Below the pieces are notes generated by a model, which made no database searches, was not told where the DNA came from, and saw nothing but the letters and a program-made list of their open reading frames with translations. Below, piece after piece: positions 7,560-11,738 of a stretch of DNA of 11,738 nt (position 1 is its first letter; each line of letters starts with the position of its first letter). The stretch lies in assembly GCA_016296235.1 (NCBI GenBank), contig JAEDJR010000047.1:1-11738 (forward strand), read 5' to 3'. Position numbers and translations under genes: made by a program. This DNA is from Oscillospiraceae bacterium (lineage in GTDB: Bacteria; Bacillota; Clostridia; Oscillospirales; Oscillospiraceae).

Positions 7560-9365
7560 GCCATTGGCCTCCCGCACCGAGAGCCCTTCTGGCTCAAAGG
7601 GGAAGTCCAGGCAGACAACGGTGCCTTCTCCCGGTTTGCTGGAGAGGGAGATACCATAGGCCGGACCGTACATCAGTTGCAGGCGCCGGTGGATATTCAG
7701 AAGGCCGACGTGCTCGTGGGTGTTTTGCTCACGCATCACCTGCGTATCATCGTGCAGCGCTGCCTGCAGCGCCGCTAGCTTCTCCGCAGCAATGCCCACC
7801 CCGTCGTCCGTACACACAAAATGGAGGACGGAGCCGGAGACCAGAGCTCCAGTGAGGGTCAGAGTTCCCTTGCCGGGACGGGGCTCCAGCCCGTGAAAAA
7901 TCGCGTTTTCCACCAGGGGCTGCAAAAGGAACCGGGGCATTTTGCAATTCCGGATGGAATCGTCTACGGAGATGGAAATCTGCATCCGCCGGGAAAAGCG
8001 AATGTCGATGATCTGCTTGTATTTTTCAATGCACTGGATTTCGTCGTTCACCAGAACCATCTCGTCGCCCTTGATGCTGTAGCGCATCACAAAGGAGAGT
8101 GCTCCGATGGCCGTCCGAATCTCCTCATCCTTGCCCAGATACGTCAGGCCCTGTATGGTGTTCAGGGTGTTGTAGAGGAAGTGGGGATTGATCTGGCTCT
8201 GCAGGGCATAGATCTGCGCCCGGTTGTTTGCAAGCTCAATTTCATACAGCCGCGCGTGATTCTGGATGACCGTGCGGTTCAGCTCGTTGATGCGTTTCAG
8301 CATCTGGTTGATGCTGCCTGCCAGATTCCGAAGCTCCAGGGGGCCGTCAATCTCCAGGGAATGGTGCAGCGCATAGTAGGCATCGTGCTGCATGAAATCC
8401 ACAATCCGCAGCAGAGGATGCGTGAGGTTCTTCATAATCAGCCGCATCAGAATTCCAAAAGCGGAAAATAGAATGAAAAAGAACAGGTATGCGATGAGCC
8501 GAACCTTGTTCAGATCCGAGCTGATATCGGAATAGGGCACTACGCTGGAGACCTTCCAGCCGGTGTCAGACAGCGAGGGCTGCTGATGGATGAGGTGGCT
8601 TTTTCCGTTGATCTTCTCGGAGAAGGACAGCTCGTCCCTTGTGAGAAGGGAATGGATGATTTCCGGATCCAGCGTCTGGTTTTCCTTTTGATTCTGCGCG
8701 ATGATCTGGTTGGAGGTATCCAGAATAAAGAACAGGGAGTTTTCCGAGGACGCCGTATTGCCGCACGCTTTGTACAGCGGATCGCAGGAGCAGAGAATCA
8801 GACAGGAGCCAAGCTTTCGGCTCGCTTCCGGCGAAACAACACCTTTTTCATAGACCGGTTCTATGTAGGCATAGTAGGTGGAGCCGGAAATGGTAAGCGC
8901 CCCGGTGAAGCCCTGCGTATACTCGGCGGAGGAAAAGAGATTGTATTTCTGGTTCAGCTGGCTGGCCAGGGAATAGTCATAGCTGCTGAAGCCGTATACC
9001 TTCCCCTGCAGATCGATCAGGAGGATATCTTCCGCACTGGGGTTACTTTTCGACATTTCCGCGATCAGCTTGTTGAGGGACTGCTTGTATTCCAGCTTTT
9101 GCGTCATGTTCGTCTCACTGAGCAGATGGAATGCGGCGTTGGAATTGGCAATGGTGGTGCCCATCAGCTGTATGGAGGCCGTTATATCCTCCGTCTGCTG
9201 GGCCACCTGTGTCAGCATGTTGGTCATATAGCGGGATTCTTTGTTCCGAAGAGACAAAAACGAAATCCGGTAGAACAGCAGGGCAAACACCAAGGTAACG
9301 GCAATTATCAGGGCAAAGGTCGTGTAGATCTGCCGGATGAGGGAGTCCTTTTCATATCGCTTCAT
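7554..9365 (-). CDS. membrane sensor histidine kinase, YesM-type
   Basis: The kinase has 603 residues from the chosen start (MKRYEKDS). It has membrane helix 1 at about 15-36, an extracytoplasmic sensor region at about 40-288 (likely Cache-like), membrane helix 2 at about 290-311, a HAMP linker at about 312-364, then the His_kinase/HATPase pair of the LytS/YesM class. The phospho-acceptor is His395 in QINPHFLYN. The N box is LVENAIFHG (Asn487), the G1 box is DDGVG (about 520-524), and HVGLLNIHRRL plus PGEGT complete the ATP pocket. All core residues are present. The kinase phosphorylates the adjacent AraC-type regulator. YesM-class sensors commonly govern carbohydrate operons, so an oligosaccharide or its binding protein is the likely signal (inference). 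The gene overlaps the regulator's end by 14 nt. The open frame extends upstream to 9485, but residues before 9365 would overlap the regulator's DNA-binding domain and have no good ribosome site. A start at ATG 9386 remains possible. Confidence 0.92.
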   Translation of the reverse strand: MKRYEKDSLIRQIYTTFALIIAVTLVFALLFYRISFLSLRNKESRYMTNMLTQVAQQTEDITASIQLMGTTIANSNAAFHLLSETNMTQKLEYKQSLNKLIAEMSKSNPSAEDILLIDLQGKVYGFSSYDYSLASQLNQKYNLFSSAEYTQGFTGALTISGSTYYAYIEPVYEKGVVSPEASRKLGSCLILCSCDPLYKACGNTASSENSLFFILDTSNQIIAQNQKENQTLDPEIIHSLLTRDELSFSEKINGKSHLIHQQPSLSDTGWKVSSVVPYSDISSDLNKVRLIAYLFFFILFSAFGILMRLIMKNLTHPLLRIVDFMQHDAYYALHHSLEIDGPLELRNLAGSINQMLKRINELNRTVIQNHARLYEIELANNRAQIYALQSQINPHFLYNTLNTIQGLTYLGKDEEIRTAIGALSFVMRYSIKGDEMVLVNDEIQCIEKYKQIIDIRFSRRMQISISVDDSIRNCKMPRFLLQPLVENAIFHGLEPRPGKGTLTLTGALVSGSVLHFVCTDDGVGIAAEKLAALQAALHDDTQVMREQNTHEHVGLLNIHRRLQLMYGPAYGISLSSKPGEGTVVCLDFPFEPEGLSVREANGL

Positions 9366-10497
9366 GATCCGTCTGCTCCTTTGCATCGGGTGCCTCACTT
9401 CTGTAGCGCATGGGCGAAACCGAGAAGGTTCGTTTGAATACATTGCAGAAATAGTGATAATCGCTGAATCCAACCTGCTCCGCAATGCGGGAGATTTTCA
9501 TCTTCGTCCCGGTGAGCAGCCGGCAGGCGTGGGAAAGCCGAAGCGTGGTCAAATACTCGGAGAACGATTTTTTCGTATGCTTCTTGAAAAGCTGGCTCAG
9601 ATAGGAATAGTTGATTCCAAACCGGTGGGAGAGATCCGCCAGGGTCAGCTTCTCGTTGTAGTGCTCTTCAACGTAGGCCAGCAGGCCGGCGAAATACTTT
9701 GCCATTTCCGGCGAGCCCGTAGACAGCAGCACCAGCCTGGTCTCTTTTTCACCTCGGTTATGGGCCTCCATGAGCAGATGACTGATGGCAGACTGAAACG
9801 CTTCCGCCGTAGGCTCAAAGCTGCAAGAGATCATCAGGGCAGACGGTGTGAAGCGCTCCAGGAACTCAAAATATGCATCCTCCTTGTGCTGCGCATAGGG
9901 ATCCCAGATCAACAATGCCTCCTGCGGCGAATAAAACAGCACCTGATTGGGAGAAAACCCATCGGCGCATTGCAGGAAATCCATCAATTCCTGGGAACGC
10001 ACATACAACGCCGTGAGACTCACGCAGGGGTGTTTCCCAAGGAAGGGATTCAGCCAGGCTTCGCAGGCGGCATGGTCCAGAAGCAGCGAGGAGATAAGCT
10101 CCGGATCATGGGAAAGTCGCCGTGGAAGCGTACGGGCGGACAACCGCTCCAGCATGGGCGTGGCATCCTCCTCTGTAATGGGCTTTAAGCAATAATCCAG
10201 GGCGCCCAGCTGTATGGCCTCTTTGGCATAGGAAAAGTCGGAATACCCGGAGACAATGACAAAGAATGTGCTGATGTTGTTTTGCTTGGCAGCGGAGATC
10301 AGCTCCAGACCGCTGATGCCTGGCATGCGGATATCCACAAATGCGGCGTCGAACTGCTGCTCTTTCAAGCAGGTGAGGGCCCACTGCGGATCCGTGGTGG
10401 TGACGATCTCCGTAAATCCGTATTTCTCCCACGGAAGTGCACAGCGCAGCGATACCAGGGCGATTTCCTCATCATCCACCAATAAGACTCGATACAT
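9352..10497 (-). CDS. response regulator with AraC-type DNA-binding domain, YesN-type
   Basis: The protein has 381 residues from MYRVLLVDDEE. The N-terminal receiver domain (about 1-120) shows the acidic pair Asp8-Asp9, the phospho-acceptor Asp55 in VDIRMPG, the switch Ser83 in VSGYSDF and Lys105 in CLKP, so it should be phosphorylated normally. A middle linker (about 130-260) has no recognised motif. The C-terminal AraC/XylS domain (about 269-367) contains both helix-turn-helix units; the second ends with the conserved GFSDYHYFCNVFKR and FSVSPMRYR signature. It is the first gene of a two-gene operon with the kinase. The open frame continues upstream to 10620, but those 41 extra residues would be read from the promoter region, and a perfect AGGAGG precedes ATG 10497. 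It is a candidate activator of the flanking sugar genes and, from the repeats in its own promoter, of itself (inference). Confidence 0.94.
   Translation of the reverse strand: MYRVLLVDDEEIALVSLRCALPWEKYGFTEIVTTTDPQWALTCLKEQQFDAAFVDIRMPGISGLELISAAKQNNISTFFVIVSGYSDFSYAKEAIQLGALDYCLKPITEEDATPMLERLSARTLPRRLSHDPELISSLLLDHAACEAWLNPFLGKHPCVSLTALYVRSQELMDFLQCADGFSPNQVLFYSPQEALLIWDPYAQHKEDAYFEFLERFTPSALMISCSFEPTAEAFQSAISHLLMEAHNRGEKETRLVLLSTGSPEMAKYFAGLLAYVEEHYNEKLTLADLSHRFGINYSYLSQLFKKHTKKSFSEYLTTLRLSHACRLLTGTKMKISRIAEQVGFSDYHYFCNVFKRTFSVSPMRYRSEAPDAKEQTDHEAI
9376..9382 (-). promoter_or_regulatory. ribosome binding site of the histidine kinase
   Basis: Read on the minus strand, AAAGGAG ends 10 nt before ATG 9365, inside the last codons of the regulator gene. 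The spacing is a little long but it is the best match in the region and argues for the 9365 start. Confidence 0.6.
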
Positions 10498-10506
10498 GCA
10501 TCCATA

Positions 10507-10512
10507 CCTCCT
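10507..10512 (-). promoter_or_regulatory. ribosome binding site of the response regulator
   Basis: AGGAGG on the minus strand ends 9 nt before ATG 10497 and fixes the regulator start over the longer open frame. Confidence 0.8.
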
Positions 10513-10517
10513 GTTTG

Positions 10518-10549
10518 GCTGCCGCTGGAAACGGCTCCCGAATGGCAGC
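10518..10549 (-). other. possible hairpin in the leader of the regulator mRNA
   Basis: GCTGCC (10518-10523) and GGCAGC (10544-10549) are 6-bp complementary arms. A competing GCCG/CGGC pair (10521-10524 with 10532-10535) lies inside. They fall between the predicted transcription start and the Shine-Dalgarno, leaving the latter free. A regulatory role is unproven. Confidence 0.25.
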
Positions 10550-10565
10550 ATAAGGATCAAAAGCA

Positions 10566-10616
10566 ACAAATCCAGTATACCATAATTTGTGGCATTAGAC
10601 AAATTGTTATTTGTGG
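10566..10616. repeat. cluster of ATTTGT / ACAAAT repeats, candidate regulator binding sites
   Basis: Four copies of one 6-mer in both orientations lie within about 50 bp: ACAAAT at 10566-10571, ATTTGT at 10585-10590, ACAAAT at 10599-10604 and ATTTGT at 10609-10614. Two copies extend to the direct repeat ATTTGTGG (10585-10592 and 10609-10616, 24 bp apart). AATTTGT/ACAAATT (10584-10590 and 10599-10605) form a 7-bp inverted repeat with an 8-nt centre. The cluster covers the -35 of the regulator promoter and lies just upstream of the esterase gene, as expected for shared sites of the AraC-type regulator. The region is A/T-rich, so some copies may be chance. Confidence 0.5.
10574..10602 (-). promoter_or_regulatory. 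sigma-A-type promoter of the regulator-kinase operon
   Basis: On the minus strand, TTGTCT (10602-10597, four of six matches to TTGACA) is followed after exactly 17 nt by TATACT (10579-10574, five of six matches to TATAAT). Transcription should start near 10567, giving a leader of about 70 nt. The -35 box lies inside one arm of the repeat cluster, which suggests autoregulation. Confidence 0.65.
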
Positions 10617-10639
10617 TCATCCTGCGATCGACGCAGAAT
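10611..10639 (+). promoter_or_regulatory. weak candidate promoter of the esterase-isomerase operon
   Basis: TTGTGG (10611-10616) and CAGAAT (10634-10639) are separated by 17 nt. Both boxes are poor (about three and four of six matches), so transcription would probably need an activator. The -35 coincides with one ATTTGTGG repeat, consistent with positive control by the divergent regulator. Confidence 0.3.
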
Positions 10640-10665
10640 CATGCATAGAAAAAAGGAGAAAAGCC

Positions 10666-11391
10666 ATGAGAATCACACAAAGAATCAAAGAAAAAAACGG
10701 GGATATGGGCCACTTCCGCCCCCTCGTGATCGGTTTTCTCGGTGACAGCGTCACCCAGGGTTGCTTTGAGCTCTACAAAACACAAAAGACAGACTATGAT
10801 ACGGAGTTCCGCAGCTATGAGGCTTACCACACCAAGCTGAACCGGATGCTGCAGGAGGTATTCCCCCGTGTCTCCATCACAATGGTCAACGCAGGTGTCA
10901 GCGGCGACAAGGCTCCCGGCGGTGCGGAAAGGCTGGACCGGGACATTCTCTCCTTTTCTCCGGACCTGGTTGTGGTATGCTATGGCCTCAATGACATTGT
11001 GAAGGGGGAAGCTGGCCTGGAGGAATATGGGCAGGCTTTGGAGCAGATCTTCCGGAAGCTGAAAGCGGCGGATGTGGAGACGATTTTTATGACCCCCAAC
11101 ATGGTGGGCGAACGGGCAGTTGCGGAAGAAACGGATCCGTTTATGTATTCCGTATTGGAAGAAGTGGCTGTTTACCAGAGCGATGGAACCATGGACCGCT
11201 ACATGGAAAAGGCACGGGAAGTTTGCAGAAACAATGACGTTCCCGTATGTGACTGCTACCGGAAGTGGAAAAAACTGAGAGAGAACGGCGTGGACGTGAC
11301 CAGACTGCTTTCCAACCGGATCAATCATCCCTCGGAAAACATGCACTGGCTGTTTGCCGTCTCCCTGTTTGAAATGATTATGGATTTCTGA
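10666..11391 (+). CDS. SGNH/GDSL-family hydrolase, probable carbohydrate esterase
   Basis: The protein has 241 residues, a normal size for an SGNH hydrolase, and lacks a signal peptide. Block I is LGDSVTQG with the nucleophile Ser28. Block II is NAGVSGD (Gly77). Block III is YGLND with Asn109. Block V is RINHPS with catalytic His221. The usual Asp three residues before the His is replaced by Arg218, so it would act with a Ser-His dyad, or with an acid from elsewhere. The INHP form is, as I recall, common in clostridial and bacilli members. The likely reaction is deacetylation of sugar esters, as for the rhamnogalacturonan acetylesterases of other YesMN loci, but the substrate is inferred from context only. 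AGGAG (10654-10658) lies 7 nt before the ATG. The next gene begins 13 nt after its stop, so the two form an operon. Confidence 0.88.
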   Translation: MRITQRIKEKNGDMGHFRPLVIGFLGDSVTQGCFELYKTQKTDYDTEFRSYEAYHTKLNRMLQEVFPRVSITMVNAGVSGDKAPGGAERLDRDILSFSPDLVVVCYGLNDIVKGEAGLEEYGQALEQIFRKLKAADVETIFMTPNMVGERAVAEETDPFMYSVLEEVAVYQSDGTMDRYMEKAREVCRNNDVPVCDCYRKWKKLRENGVDVTRLLSNRINHPSENMHWLFAVSLFEMIMDF

Positions 11392-11396
11392 GGAGG
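11391..11396 (+). promoter_or_regulatory. ribosome binding site of the isomerase, overlapping the esterase stop
   Basis: AGGAGG begins on the last base of the TGA stop and ends 8 nt before ATG 11405. This favours coupled translation of esterase and isomerase. Confidence 0.7.
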
Positions 11397-11404
11397 AAAC
11401 TGCC

Positions 11405-11738
11405 ATGAAACGTTCCGAAATCAACAAAGCGCTGAAAGAGCTGGAGGCTATGTGCGAGAAGGAGCACTGCTACCTGCCGCCCTTCTGCCATTTCACCCCG
11501 GAGCAGTGGAACGAAATCGGCCACGAGTACGACGAGGTCCGGGACTGCATGCTGGGCTGGGACATCACCGACTACGGCATGGGTAATTTCGACAAGTTCG
11601 GCTTCTCCCTCATCACCATCCGCAACGGCAACCGTGCCATGGCCGACAAGTATCCCAAGGTCTACGCGGAGAAGCTGCTGTATCTGAAGGAGGGCCAGTA
11701 CGCCCCCAACCACTTCCACTGGTACAAGACCGAGGACA
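11405..11738 (+). CDS. D-lyxose ketol-isomerase, 5' part
   Basis: The first 111 residues are present; the gene runs off the window (family members are about 225 residues). The start MKRSEINKAL, the PPF..FTPE..W stretch, the GHEYDEVRD and MLGWDITDYG blocks, and the cupin metal site NHFHW...E match the D-lyxose isomerase family. His103, His105 and Glu110 are the expected metal ligands; the fourth, a His near 171, lies beyond the edge. The enzyme interconverts D-lyxose and D-xylulose, and many members also convert D-mannose and D-fructose, in the cytoplasm with a divalent metal. Its place after the esterase suggests that the degraded glycan yields such an aldose. Third codon positions are very G/C-rich, more so than in the preceding esterase gene. 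Confidence 0.9.
   Translation, partial: MKRSEINKALKELEAMCEKEHCYLPPFCHFTPEQWNEIGHEYDEVRDCMLGWDITDYGMGNFDKFGFSLITIRNGNRAMADKYPKVYAEKLLYLKEGQYAPNHFHWYKTED

Noticed and set aside
8586..9437. A 283-codon plus-strand open frame opposite the kinase sensor region
   Set aside because: Shadow of the kinase gene; no family resemblance.
9366..9485. N-terminal extension of the kinase frame up to ATG 9485
   Set aside because: It would overlap the regulator's second helix-turn-helix region by over 100 nt, lacks a ribosome site, and adds residues before the natural first membrane helix.
10498..10620. N-terminal extension of the regulator frame
   Set aside because: It would begin inside the promoter and repeat region. 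The receiver domain begins normally at MYRVLLVDD after a perfect AGGAGG.
1..11738. CRISPR array, insertion sequence, tRNA, rRNA or integration site
   Set aside because: No regularly spaced repeats, transposase-like protein, terminal inverted repeats or RNA gene sequence was seen on either strand.

Overview
The window looks like part of a carbohydrate-utilisation locus from a Gram-positive anaerobe, most likely a gut-type Clostridia member (Oscillospiraceae, Lachnospiraceae or a relative). The reasons are strong AGGAGG-type ribosome binding sites on almost every gene, tight operon packing, G/C-rich third codon positions in the enzyme genes, and a YesM/YesN-style two-component pair next to glycosidases. 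The genus cannot be fixed from the sequence alone.

Layout. (1) Positions 131-7559, plus strand: a four-gene operon with 9-nt and 20-nt gaps and one ATGA overlap. In order it holds a large beta-propeller protein of unknown activity, a clan GH-A (GH5-like) glycosidase with a GH42-like domain plan, a GH78 alpha-L-rhamnosidase with its catalytic residues intact, and a small TIM-barrel-like protein with a GDEP motif. None has an obvious signal peptide, so all four probably act in the cytoplasm on imported oligosaccharides. (2) Positions 7554-10497, minus strand: an AraC-type response regulator and then a membrane histidine kinase, overlapping by 14 nt. The kinase converges on the enzyme operon, and both transcription units end on the same 6-bp palindrome TTATAA. 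(3) Positions 10498-10665: a divergent control region with a good promoter for the regulator pair and a cluster of ATTTGT/ACAAAT repeats. (4) Positions 10666-11738, plus strand: an SGNH/GDSL esterase-like gene followed by the 5' half of a D-lyxose isomerase gene that runs off the window.

How it may work together (inference). The kinase would sense an extracellular sugar or binding-protein signal and phosphorylate the regulator. The regulator would activate its own operon, the esterase-isomerase operon and perhaps the glycosidase operon. The esterase could remove acetyl groups, GH78 would release L-rhamnose, the GH-A enzyme and the propeller protein would cut other linkages, and the isomerase would channel a released aldose (D-lyxose or D-mannose) into metabolism. 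A YesMN-like pair, SGNH esterase, rhamnosidase and GH42-like enzyme together recall the rhamnogalacturonan (pectin RG-I) region of Bacillus subtilis, but no RG lyase or GH105 is present here, so the real substrate may be another rhamnose-containing glycan. No transporter gene is visible. It may lie just outside the window.
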